Notes under the pieces: model-generated
What the model saw: the letters and a program-made list of their open reading frames with translations, nothing else
Told to the model about the DNA's origin: nothing
Databases searched by the model: none
Translations under genes and position numbers: made by a program
Source: Methylobacterium frigidaeris
GTDB taxonomy: Bacteria; Pseudomonadota; Alphaproteobacteria; Rhizobiales; Beijerinckiaceae
Length of the DNA: 64,000 nt
NCBI RefSeq assembly: GCF_022179185.1
Contig: NZ_BPQJ01000002.1
Location: 280,893-344,892, forward strand
Direction of reading: 5' to 3'
Part shown: piece after piece, positions 15,743 to 22,828 of the stretch
How positions within the stretch are numbered: position 1 is the first letter of the stretch
Layout of the letters: every line of letters begins with the position of its first letter

Positions 15743-16821
15743 GCCGCAAGTCGAACCTCGACGCGCTGTTCGGCGCCAAGCCGCAATCGAAGCCCGCCAC
15801 CTCCCCCGAAGCGCCGCCGGCGCCGGCGCCGGAGCCGGAGCCGTTTGCAGCTGCAAACCCCAATCCCCCCGAGCCCGAGTTTGCAGCTGCAAACCCCCGC
15901 GCCCAGGAGTCCCGTGTCCTCGAGCGCAGCCGCAGCGGCGCGGTGCGGGCGATGAGCAGCACCCTGCGCGGACTCGCCGCCCGGGCCGACGCCGCGGCGG
16001 AGATCGAGGCCGGCACCGTCGTCGTCGAGATCGAGCCGGAGCGGATCGACGATTCCTTCATCGCCGACCGGGTGGCGGATGCCAACGATCCGGGCCTCGC
16101 CGCGCTGGTCGAGAGCATTCGCGAGAGCGGCCAGCAGGTGCCGATCCTGGTCCGGCCGCACCCGGAAGTGCCCGAGCGCTACCAGGTCGCCTATGGCCGA
16201 CGCCGCATCCAGGCGGCGCGGCGCCTCGACCGGTCCGTCCGCGCCGTGGTGCGCCCGCTCACCGATGCCGAGTTGGTGGTGGCGCAGGGCAAGGAGAACC
16301 TGGAGCGGCAGGACCTGAGCTACATCGAGCGGGCCTTCTTCGCCCTGCGGCTCGAGGAGCACGGCTTCCCCCGCGCCACGATCACCGCCGCGATGGGTGT
16401 CGGCAAGGGCGATCTCTCCACCCTGATCTCGGTGGCGCGCACGGTGCCGGCGGAGATCGTCCGGGCGATCGGCCCGGCCCCGGCCGCCGGACGGCCGCGC
16501 TGGATGCTGCTCGCCGAGCGGATCAAGGCCGCCCGGCCCGGCCGGGTCGCGAGCCTTCTCGCCGATGCCGGCTTCCAGGAGAGGCCCACCAACGAGCGCT
16601 TCGCCGCCGTGCTGAACGCGCTGGCACCCCCTGCCGCGAAGCCGCCGGCGCCGCAGGTGTGGAGCGACGAGGCGGGCCGCGGCATCGCCCGGATCGAGCG
16701 CAGGCCCGACCGGGTCGCCCTGTCCTTCGACGAGACCCTGGAGCCCGGCCTCGCCGATTACGTCCTCGATCGGCTGCCGGAGATTCTGGCCGCCTACCGG
16801 GCCGGCCGCGCCAGACCCTGA
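15739..16821 (+). CDS. parB: Centromere-binding partition protein (RepB/ParB)
   Basis: This 360-residue ParB/Srx-fold protein begins MSRKSNLDALFGAKPQS, as RepB proteins do. The ParB N-terminal domain spans about 90-185 (VESIRESGQQVPILVRPHP, YGRRRIQAARRL, VVAQGKENLERQDLSYIERA). A helix-turn-helix domain follows (ITAAMGVGKGDLSTLISVAR), then a RepB C-terminal region. It binds parS and bridges the replicon to the partition ATPase. Residues 36-52 contain the repeated peptide FAAANP, which is encoded by two parS palindromes lying inside the gene. The start overlaps the parA stop. The gene ends 5 bp before the convergent merR stop, so the next gene is not part of this operon. Confidence 0.93.
   Translation: MSRKSNLDALFGAKPQSKPATSPEAPPAPAPEPEPFAAANPNPPEPEFAAANPRAQESRVLERSRSGAVRAMSSTLRGLAARADAAAEIEAGTVVVEIEPERIDDSFIADRVADANDPGLAALVESIRESGQQVPILVRPHPEVPERYQVAYGRRRIQAARRLDRSVRAVVRPLTDAELVVAQGKENLERQDLSYIERAFFALRLEEHGFPRATITAAMGVGKGDLSTLISVARTVPAEIVRAIGPAPAAGRPRWMLLAERIKAARPGRVASLLADAGFQERPTNERFAAVLNALAPPAAKPPAPQVWSDEAGRGIARIERRPDRVALSFDETLEPGLADYVLDRLPEILAAYRAGRARP
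15843..15894. promoter_or_regulatory. parS: Two parS centromere sites inside parB
   Basis: Two identical perfect 16-bp palindromes, GTTTGCAGCTGCAAAC, occupy 15843-15858 and 15879-15894, starting 36 bp apart. Each satisfies the published repABC parS consensus GTTNNCNGCNGNNAAC at every fixed position. They lie in the 5' part of parB, in frame, and specify the repeated FAAANP. They are the probable binding sites of the RepB protein encoded here. Confidence 0.88.
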
Positions 16822-16826
16822 CGCCG

Positions 16827-17231
16827 TCACTCCGGCTCGAAGGCGGTGATGATCGGGCACGGCCCGGTCTCGCTCGCTCCGCAGGCCCGGGCGAGACGCT
16901 CGAGCGCATCACGGGCCGCACGCAGCTCGGCGATCCGGGCATCGAGGGCGTCGATGCGGAAACGGGCGAGTTCCCGCGCCCGGGCCCGGTCCTCGCCGGC
17001 ATCGAGCGCGAGAAGCTCTGCGATCTCCTCGAGGGTGAAGCCCGCCCCTTGCGCCGAGCGGATGAAGCGCAGGCGCCGGATCTCATCGGCCCCGTAGCGC
17101 CGGATGGCACCCGCCCGCGCCGGCACCGGCAGCAGGCCGCGCCGCTGGTAGTAGCGGATCGTCTCGACCCCGACGCCGCCGGCGCGGGCGAGACCGGCGA
17201 TCGTCAGGTCGGACGACATCGGGAGGGACAT
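16827..17231 (-). CDS. MerR-family transcriptional regulator
   Basis: This 134-residue MerR protein has the winged helix at its N-terminus (LTIAGLARAGGVGVETIRYYQRRGLLP, then RRYGADEIRRLRFIRSAQGAGFTLEEI), a long dimerisation helix and a C-terminal ACGASETGPCPIITAFE. The last resembles the two distal mercury ligands of MerR (Cys-x8-Cys-P-I/L-I). The proximal cysteine usually in 'GTHC' is absent (LDAGEDRARAREL), so it may not be a true Hg(II) sensor. The ATG at 17231 follows GGAG and is preferred; 17219 is an alternative. It is divergent from the glutaredoxin-MauE gene across a mer-like operator, so it likely activates that gene and represses itself. Confidence 0.88.
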   Translation of the reverse strand: MSLPMSSDLTIAGLARAGGVGVETIRYYQRRGLLPVPARAGAIRRYGADEIRRLRFIRSAQGAGFTLEEIAELLALDAGEDRARARELARFRIDALDARIAELRAARDALERLARACGASETGPCPIITAFEPE

Positions 17232-17234
17232 GGC

Positions 17235-17266
17235 TTGACTCCGTAGCACGGTACGGATGCTACGCC
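17235..17266 (+). promoter_or_regulatory. MerR-type promoter-operator
   Basis: TTGACT (17235-17240) serves as -35. The spacer carries the dyad CGTAGCA (17242-17248) and TGCTACG (17258-17264), with an inner CCGTA-N6-TACGG pair. A -10-like CTACGC or TACGCC follows after 19 or 20 bp. An over-long spacer filled by a dyad is diagnostic of MerR-activated promoters, and TTGACTCCGTA matches the start of the classical mer promoter. It drives the downstream glutaredoxin-MauE gene and begins 3 bp from the merR start codon. Confidence 0.8.
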
Positions 17267-17301
17267 CTCGGCCTCCCGTTGGCACGAGACGAGATCGCCC
17301 G

Positions 17302-18051
17302 ATGAGCACCTTGCCCGCCCGCACAGCCACGCTCTACCGGATGGAGACGGACAGCCATGTCTGTCCCTACGGCCTGAAGGCCCGCCACCTGCTTCGGCAG
17401 GCCGGCTACACGGTCGACGACCGCCCCCTGACCAGCCGCGAGGCGACCGACCGCTTCAAGGCCGAGCACGGGGTGAAGACCACGCCGCAGGTCTTCATCG
17501 CCGGCGAGCGCGTCGGCGGCTACGACGACCTGCGCCGCCGCCTCGGCGAGGCGGTGCGCGATCCGAACGCGGTGAGCTATCGCCCGGTCGCCGCTGTGTT
17601 CGGCATGACGGCCCTGATGGCCATGGCGGCGAGCCAGGCCGCCTACGGCACGCCGCTCAGCGTGCGGGCAGGCGAATGGTTCATCGCCTTCAGCATGTGC
17701 GTGCTGGCGATCCTCAAGCTGCAGAACGTCGAGACCTTCTCCAGCATGTTCCTCGGCTACGACCTGCTTAGCCGGCGCTGGGTGCCCTACGCCTCGATCT
17801 ACCCTTACGCCGAAGCGCTCGCCGGCCTCCTGATGGCCGCCGGGGTGCTGACCTGGATCTCGGTCCCGGTGGCCCTCGTCATCGGCGGGATCGGCGCGGT
17901 CTCGGTGTTCAAGGCGGTCTATCTCGACCGGCGCGAGCTGAGATGCGCCTGCGTCGGCGGCGGCAGCTACGTGCCCCTCGGCTTCGTGTCGCTGACCGAG
18001 AACCTGATGATGGTGGCGATGGCCGTGTGGATGGCCGCGACGGCCCTCTGA
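17302..18051 (+). CDS. Glutaredoxin domain fused to MauE/DoxX-like membrane domain
   Basis: This 249-residue protein has a glutaredoxin-like domain at about 8-90 (CPYGLKARHLLRQAGY, then VKTTPQVFIAGERVGGYDDL). The active site has one cysteine (CPYG), so it is monothiol in form. Four or so membrane helices of the MauE/DoxX type follow, ending in the conserved CACVGGGSYVPLGFVSLTEN, where MauE proteins carry a paired-cysteine redox motif. It probably passes reducing equivalents across or within the inner membrane. A MerR-type promoter and a divergent MerR gene indicate induction by a metal or thiol-reactive compound. The start at 17302 is chosen over 17257 because the latter lies within the promoter region. 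Confidence 0.82.
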   Translation: MSTLPARTATLYRMETDSHVCPYGLKARHLLRQAGYTVDDRPLTSREATDRFKAEHGVKTTPQVFIAGERVGGYDDLRRRLGEAVRDPNAVSYRPVAAVFGMTALMAMAASQAAYGTPLSVRAGEWFIAFSMCVLAILKLQNVETFSSMFLGYDLLSRRWVPYASIYPYAEALAGLLMAAGVLTWISVPVALVIGGIGAVSVFKAVYLDRRELRCACVGGGSYVPLGFVSLTENLMMVAMAVWMAATAL

Positions 18052-18136
18052 TCATCGCGGGGGAACCATCAGGCGGGAGCGACGATGGACCCGAGAGATC
18101 CATCGTCACGAAGATCCGCTCGCATCGAGGCCCACC

Positions 18137-18340
18137 ATGCGCCACACCCTCCTGATCCTCTCCCTCCTGGTACCCGCTGCCGCGACGGCCCAGACCGCAC
18201 CCGATCCGGCCCCGGCGGAGGGGCGCCAGGTCTGCGAGGCCAAGGCCGACCAGAACGGGATCACCGGCGACAACCGGGCGACGTATCTTCGCGAATGCGA
18301 GGCGGGCGAGCGCCTGGTGCGGGGCGACGCGCCGCGCTGA
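18137..18340 (+). CDS. Small secreted PsiF-like protein
   Basis: This 67-residue protein has a signal peptide (MRHTLLILSLLVPAAATAQ). The short mature part, CEAKADQNGITGDNRATYLR followed by EC, resembles one copy of the PsiF repeat (C-x3-A-x3-G..GD.R..F...C), found in phosphate-starvation-induced periplasmic proteins. The two cysteines may form a disulphide. Function is unknown. It lies 85 bp after the glutaredoxin-MauE gene in the same direction and could be cotranscribed. Confidence 0.7.
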   Translation: MRHTLLILSLLVPAAATAQTAPDPAPAEGRQVCEAKADQNGITGDNRATYLRECEAGERLVRGDAPR

Positions 18341-18401
18341 GGCGAACGGCGGCAGGCCCGGCGCGTTGGTTGTCGCACAGGCACTCGCCGCGGAGCACCC
18401 G

Positions 18402-18626
18402 ATGACCGATTGGAGGCCCATCGATCGCGCCCCCCAGGATGGGCGCTGGATCATCGCCATCCACCGGGACGAGCCGGACCGGCGCGCCGTGATCCGCTGG
18501 GATCCCGGGCGGGTCGGGGACGGCCGACCCTGGCACGTCGCCACCACCGAGTACGGCTATGCGCCGGACGCGTTCACCCACTGGACGCCGTTCCCGGACC
18601 CGCCGGAGCCAGGGCAGGGGGCCTGA
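18402..18626 (+). CDS. Conserved hypothetical protein, 74 residues
   Basis: This 74-residue soluble protein is rich in aromatic and charged residues (MTDWRPIDRAPQDGRWIIAI, FTHWTPFPDPP). The 'W-x-P-I-D-x-A-P-x-D-G' opening and 'F-THW-x-P-x-P' ending recur in short alphaproteobacterial and phage-associated hypothetical proteins (DUF551-like). The ATG at 18402 follows CGGAGC. It ends 8 bp before the MgtC-like gene, which suggests cotranscription. The function is not known. Confidence 0.65.
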   Translation: MTDWRPIDRAPQDGRWIIAIHRDEPDRRAVIRWDPGRVGDGRPWHVATTEYGYAPDAFTHWTPFPDPPEPGQGA

Positions 18627-18634
18627 CCCGTGTC

Positions 18635-19099
18635 ATGCCGCCCGACGCCACGGCCTTCACTTTCGGGGAACTCGTCGCCCGCCTCGGCGCCGCGACCTTG
18701 TGCGGTCTGCTGCTCGGCCTGGAACGGGAATGGCGGGCCAAGGATGCGGGCCTGCGCACCCACGCCCTCGTCGCCTTGAGTTCGGCCGTCATCACCACCT
18801 CGGCGCTCAGCCTCTACGCGGCGGTGCGCCGGGAGGGTGGGGACGCCGACCCGCTCCGGGTCATCCAGGGATTGGCACAGGCGATCGGCTTTATCTCGGC
18901 CGGCACCATCTTCGTCGCTCGCCGCAACGTGAGGAACCTGACCACCGCGGCGAGCCTCTGGTTCTCGGCCTCCACCGGCATCGTCGCCGGGGCGGCGCAG
19001 TTCACCCTGCTCGCCGTCGCGATGGGGTTCGGCCTGACGATCCTGATCGTGATGAAGCTGTTCGACCGCGTCGGTCTGCAGGGCGGCGAGGAGCGGTGA
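18635..19099 (+). CDS. MgtC/SapB family membrane protein
   Basis: This 154-residue inner-membrane protein has four or so hydrophobic segments. It carries the MgtC family signature LCGLLLGLEREWRAKDAGLR then THALVALSSAVI, followed by FISAGTIFVARRNVRNLTTA and ASLWFSASTGIVAGAAQF. MgtC proteins are linked to growth at low magnesium and to membrane energetics; many environmental homologues have no defined role. The C-terminal ACT-like extension of pathogen MgtC is missing. The start at 18635 is chosen because the upstream frame extension overlaps the preceding gene. Confidence 0.85.
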   Translation: MPPDATAFTFGELVARLGAATLCGLLLGLEREWRAKDAGLRTHALVALSSAVITTSALSLYAAVRREGGDADPLRVIQGLAQAIGFISAGTIFVARRNVRNLTTAASLWFSASTGIVAGAAQFTLLAVAMGFGLTILIVMKLFDRVGLQGGEER

Positions 19100-19456
19100 C
19101 TGGCGCCCACCCGGCGCGGGTTTCGCGTCTGCCAAACGGGTTTTGCAGGCGGGTCTTGCCCTATTGGCCGGGTTGCGCGGCCCGGGTCGGCATGGGACAA
19201 AATAACAAGCACCGCCGCGATGGCGTCGCGGCGGTGCTCACCCTCGACGAGGGCCTTCCTCCCCAGACTTCGGGCCGCTCTCGAGGGCGACCTGTTTCGT
19301 GTCTGTGATCACAGTGGTACCCGTCGATTTGCGCCCGCACAAGCACAATTGTGCGTCATTCGCGGGCATCTGGCATTTTGATGCGCAAACGGCGGGGAGG
19401 GGAGGGGGCCTGCGCGCCCCATCCCGGATCCACCCTGACGGCGCGCGAGCCGGCCG
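19100..19456. other. Gap between convergent genes with palindromes
   Basis: This 357-bp space between convergent genes contains a hairpin (described separately) and two perfect 12-bp palindromes, CTGTGATCACAG at 19303-19314 and GCACAATTGTGC at 19343-19354. The second is flanked by further complementary blocks, GCCCGC at 19333-19338 and GCGGGC at 19362-19367. No gene or promoter is recognised. Confidence 0.45.
19208..19238 (-). terminator. Rho-independent-like terminator for the molybdoenzyme gene
   Basis: Perfect 13-bp arms (19208-19220 and 19226-19238) surround a 5-nt loop. Read on the minus strand, the stem is followed by TTGTTATTTTGT, a T-rich tail in an otherwise GC-rich sequence. It would end transcription coming from the minus-strand oxidoreductase gene about 220 bp upstream. 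Confidence 0.6.
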
Positions 19457-21790
19457 TCAGATCGGATGCGCCGCGTGCCCGGTCGGCTCGCGCCGGCTCG
19501 TCTTCGGGCCGCCGGCCTCCGGCCGGATCCGCACCGGCACCGATTTCGCCGCTGGCGTCCCCGACTGTACGTCGTGGTGCGAGAGCGCCATCAGCGGGTT
19601 CATCTCGGGGTAGTAGGCCCCCAGGCACCCGTCCGGCAGGGAGAACGGCGTCACCGTGAGGCCGGTCACTTCCCGGGCGATCCCATCGCCGGCATCGCTG
19701 ACGAGGGAGACGACCTGGCCCTCGCGCAAGCCCGCCCGGCGGATCTCGCCCGGGTTCATCAGGAGCACGTCGCGGGTGCCCTCGATCCCCCGCAGGCGGT
19801 CGCTGTAGCCGTAGATCGTGGTGTTGAACTGGTCGTTCGAGCGCATGGTGATGAGCCGGTAGCGGCCGGGCTCGTCGTCGAACCCGGTGGCCGACATCAC
19901 CTGGGGTGCGGTGAACTCGGCCTTGCCGCTCTCCGTCTTCCAGATCCGCTCGCGCGCCGAGTTGCCGCGGTAGAAGCCGCCGGGGATCCAGAGCCGGTCG
20001 TTGAAGTCGTGGAACTCTTCCCGGTAGGTCTTGGCGATCTCGTCGCGGATCAGCCCGTAATCGCCGACCCACGCGTCCCACGTCACCTTCGGGTTCGGCG
20101 CCAGCGTCGCCTTGGCGATGCCGGCCACGATCGCGACCTCGGACTTCAGGAAATCGCTCGCCGGGGTGCGGCGCCCTTGCGAGCCGTAGATGCAGCTGAA
20201 CGTGTCCTCAATGCTCACCGCCTGCGGCCCGCTCGCCTGGCGATCCTCCTCGGTGCGGCCGAGGCAGGGCAGCAGGTAGGCGATCTCGCCGTTGACGAGG
20301 TGCGAGCGGTTGAGCTTGGTCGCGACCTGCACGGTGAGGCGCATGCCGGTCCAGGCCTTCTCCATCCGGTCCTGGTCGGGGATCGCCCGCACGAAGTTGC
20401 CGCCGAGCCCGATGAAGCTGCGGATCTTGCCCGACAGGATGCCCTCGCAGGCCTCGACGGTGTTGACGCCCTTCTCACGCGGCGGCTCGAAGCCGAACTG
20501 CTCAGCGAGCCGATCGAGGGGCACCAGCTCCGGCTTCTCCGAGATGCCGACGGTGCGCTGGCCCTGCACGTTGGAGTGACCCCGCACCGGCGACACCCCG
20601 GTGCCCTCGCGCCCGATATTGCCCTTGAGCAGCAGCAGGTTGACGACCATCGCGACGTTCTCGAAGCCGTGCACGTGCTGCGTCAGGCCCATGCCGTAGA
20701 AGGCACAAGTACGCTCGGCCTCGACGTAGACCTGCGCGGCCGCCTCGATGTCGGCGCGGCTGATCCCGGACTCGCGCTCGATCTCCTCCCACGGCGACGC
20801 CCGGACACGCGCCTCGAACGCCTCGAGCCCAGTCGTGTGCTGGGCAATGAAGTCGACGTCGAGGACGCGGGTGCCCCGCGCCTTGGCGGCGTCGTCGGCG
20901 GCAAAGACGTGCTTGCACAGGCCGAGCATCACCGCGATGTCGCCGCCGGGCCGGACCTGATGGTACTGCGTGCTGATCTGCGTTGCCTTGCCGGTCAGCA
21001 TCTCGATCGGGCTCTGCGGGTTGGTGAAGCTCTCGAGCCCCCGCTCGCGCACCGGGTTGAAGGTGATGATCTTCGCGCCGCGCTTCGAGGCTTCCTGCAG
21101 CGGGTGCAGGAAGCGCGGCGAGTTGGTGCCGGTGTTCTGGCCGAAGAAGAACAGCGCGTCGCATTTCGACAGGTCGTCGAACACGACCGTGCCGACGCTG
21201 GCGCCGATCACCTTCTTCAGGGCCACCGAGGTCGTCTCGTGGCACATGTTGGAGGAATCGGGCAGGTTGTTGTTGCCGTAGAGACGGGCGAACAGGGCGT
21301 AGAGATACGAGGTCTCGAGGCTGGCCCGGCCGGAGGAGTAGAACACCACCGATTTCGGATCGAGCAGGCGCAGCTCCGAGCCGATCTCGCGAAAAGCCTC
21401 GTCCCAGCCGCAGGGGACGTAACGGTCGCTCGCGCGGTCGTACCGCAGCGGGTGGGTCAGGCGGCCCTGCTGCTCGAGGTCGTAGTCGCTCCAGCCGCGC
21501 AGCTCGGTGAGCGTATGCTTGGAAAAGAAGTCCGGCGTGCAGCGCCGCGTCGTCAGCTCCCACAGGGTCGCCTTGGCGCCGTTCTCGCAGAACTCGAAGG
21601 GATGATAGTTCGCCGGCTTCGCCCAGGAGCAGGACACGCACATGAAGCCTTTCGGCTTGTTCTGGCGAAACAAGGTCTCGGTGGCGAGCGGCGTCGCCCA
21701 TTCCTTGCCGAACACCTCGGCGATGCCGCGCACCGAGCCCCAGCCGCCGGCCGGGCTGTCGTAATGGACCGTGTTCTCCTCGACCGACAT
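19457..21790 (-). CDS. FdhF/YdeP family molybdopterin oxidoreductase
   Basis: This 777-residue protein belongs to the molybdopterin-dependent oxidoreductase superfamily, FdhF/YdeP branch. Near the N-terminus is MCVSCSWAKPANYHPFEFC, a cysteine cluster in place of the classical four-cysteine iron-sulphur motif. Typical blocks follow: SSNMCHETTSVALKKVIG, FFFGQNTGTNSPRFLHPL, GNIGREGTGVSPVRGHSNVQ, and the C-terminal cofactor-binding domain with RSNDQFNTTIYGYSDRLRG. The substrate is unknown; E. coli YdeP is linked to acid resistance, and others are formate-dehydrogenase-like. No twin-arginine signal is seen, so it is cytoplasmic. ATG at 21790 follows GGGAGAG. No accessory fdhD gene is adjacent. Confidence 0.92.
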   Translation of the reverse strand: MSVEENTVHYDSPAGGWGSVRGIAEVFGKEWATPLATETLFRQNKPKGFMCVSCSWAKPANYHPFEFCENGAKATLWELTTRRCTPDFFSKHTLTELRGWSDYDLEQQGRLTHPLRYDRASDRYVPCGWDEAFREIGSELRLLDPKSVVFYSSGRASLETSYLYALFARLYGNNNLPDSSNMCHETTSVALKKVIGASVGTVVFDDLSKCDALFFFGQNTGTNSPRFLHPLQEASKRGAKIITFNPVRERGLESFTNPQSPIEMLTGKATQISTQYHQVRPGGDIAVMLGLCKHVFAADDAAKARGTRVLDVDFIAQHTTGLEAFEARVRASPWEEIERESGISRADIEAAAQVYVEAERTCAFYGMGLTQHVHGFENVAMVVNLLLLKGNIGREGTGVSPVRGHSNVQGQRTVGISEKPELVPLDRLAEQFGFEPPREKGVNTVEACEGILSGKIRSFIGLGGNFVRAIPDQDRMEKAWTGMRLTVQVATKLNRSHLVNGEIAYLLPCLGRTEEDRQASGPQAVSIEDTFSCIYGSQGRRTPASDFLKSEVAIVAGIAKATLAPNPKVTWDAWVGDYGLIRDEIAKTYREEFHDFNDRLWIPGGFYRGNSARERIWKTESGKAEFTAPQVMSATGFDDEPGRYRLITMRSNDQFNTTIYGYSDRLRGIEGTRDVLLMNPGEIRRAGLREGQVVSLVSDAGDGIAREVTGLTVTPFSLPDGCLGAYYPEMNPLMALSHHDVQSGTPAAKSVPVRIRPEAGGPKTSRREPTGHAAHPI

Positions 21791-21872
21791 GCTGGCTCTC
21801 CCGTACGGCAGGCGAAGGCTCGCCGCCGACAAGGAACCCGCAGGGAGTAGGAGAAGTTCGCGGGGAGCGGCC

Positions 21873-22355
21873 TCAGCCGCCCTGGGCGTTGCGCCGCAGC
21901 CGCACGAGGGCCCGGTCGAGGGCGCCGAGGAAGGCGGAGCGGTCCTTCGGGGAGAACGGTCTCGGCCCGCCGGTCACCGCGCCCGCCTCGCGCAGGGACT
22001 GCATCAGGTCGCGGGTGGCGAGCGCCATGCCGACGGAAGAATCGGTGAAGGCCTTGCCGGTGGGGCTGAGCACGCTGGCCCCGGCCTTCACGCAGCGGCT
22101 CGCCAAGGGAACGTCGGCGGTGACGACGACCGCCTGCGGCCCGGCCCGCTCGGCGATCCAGTCGTCGGCGGCGTCGAGCTTGTCGGAGACGATCACCCGC
22201 TCGATCCACGGCTCGCGGGGCACGTTCAGGAAGGCGTTCGCCACCACCACGACATGAGCGCCGTGCCGCCCGGCGACGCGGTAGACCTCGTCCTTGACCG
22301 GGCAGGCATCGGCGTCGACGTAGACCGTGATCGCCGGCGTGGCAGGGCCGGTCAT
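21873..22355 (-). CDS. UPF0178 (YaiI/YqxD) family protein
   Basis: This 160-residue protein has the PIN-like YaiI/YqxD signature: [20 protein letters not shown] at the N-terminus, [35 protein letters not shown] and [19 protein letters not shown]. The conserved acidic residues suggest metal-dependent nuclease-like chemistry, but the family has no established function. It lies 4 nt after the small gene at 22360-22557 and is probably cotranscribed with it. Confidence 0.92.
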   Translation of the reverse strand: MTGPATPAITVYVDADACPVKDEVYRVAGRHGAHVVVVANAFLNVPREPWIERVIVSDKLDAADDWIAERAGPQAVVVTADVPLASRCVKAGASVLSPTGKAFTDSSVGMALATRDLMQSLREAGAVTGGPRPFSPKDRSAFLGALDRALVRLRRNAQGG

Positions 22356-22359
22356 GGCG

Positions 22360-22557
22360 TCAGCTGCCCGGGTTGAGGAACAGGCTGTCGAATTCCGGCG
22401 GCGCGTAGTCCCGGCCGGTGATGTCGGTGATGACGACGTGGTCGTGGCCCTCGGCCTCGAGTTCCTGCGCCTTCTCCAGGGCGTCCTCCGGCGAGGTGCG
22501 CTGGTGCGAGAGCGGGCCGTTGGCGGTGTGGGCGGTCACGACGAGATGCATTGTCAT
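22360..22557 (-). CDS. Conserved small hypothetical protein
   Basis: This 65-residue protein ([20 protein letters not shown] opening, then [20 protein letters not shown]) looks like a short alpha/beta domain in which a helix of the 'ALEKA.EL...G' type precedes a strand ([11 protein letters not shown]). Similar short proteins occur widely in Rhizobiales with no known function. An alternative start is the third codon (22551), which is closer to an AGGA. The gene sits 4 nt upstream of the UPF0178 gene. Confidence 0.7.
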   Translation of the reverse strand: MTMHLVVTAHTANGPLSHQRTSPEDALEKAQELEAEGHDHVVITDITGRDYAPPEFDSLFLNPGS

Positions 22558-22828
22558 CCTGTGGCAGGCGGGTCTCGGGCGCTTATTGCACGATCGCCTG
22601 CGACGCGGCGAGCACCCGGGGCAGGGGAGGGGAGCGCGGCGGCCCGGCGCTGGAAGGGGGCTGACTGCCGGACCGCCGCTCTCGCCGCCCCGGCATCAGC
22701 CGGTGCGGCCCGGCCAGGGTCGTGGATGAGGGTTAACGGTGTGTTGACGGGGCGGCATGCGGGAGAGCATGCGAGCCCTCCCCCTGCGAGGCAGGGTTCG
22801 GGCGCACCGCCCTTCGCCCGAAACCGTG

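Noticed and set aside
15843..15894. A CRISPR-like or tandem coding repeat
   Set aside because: There are only two units, each a perfect palindrome matching parS. There is no spacer pattern and no cas genes.
16822..17300. A repC gene after parB
   Set aside because: The next gene is a convergent MerR regulator 5 bp away. Nothing resembling RepC occurs in the window.
19303..19314. CRP/FNR-type site
   Set aside because: TGTGATCACA lacks the 6-bp spacer of a CRP site and lies between gene ends, so a CRP call is not supported.
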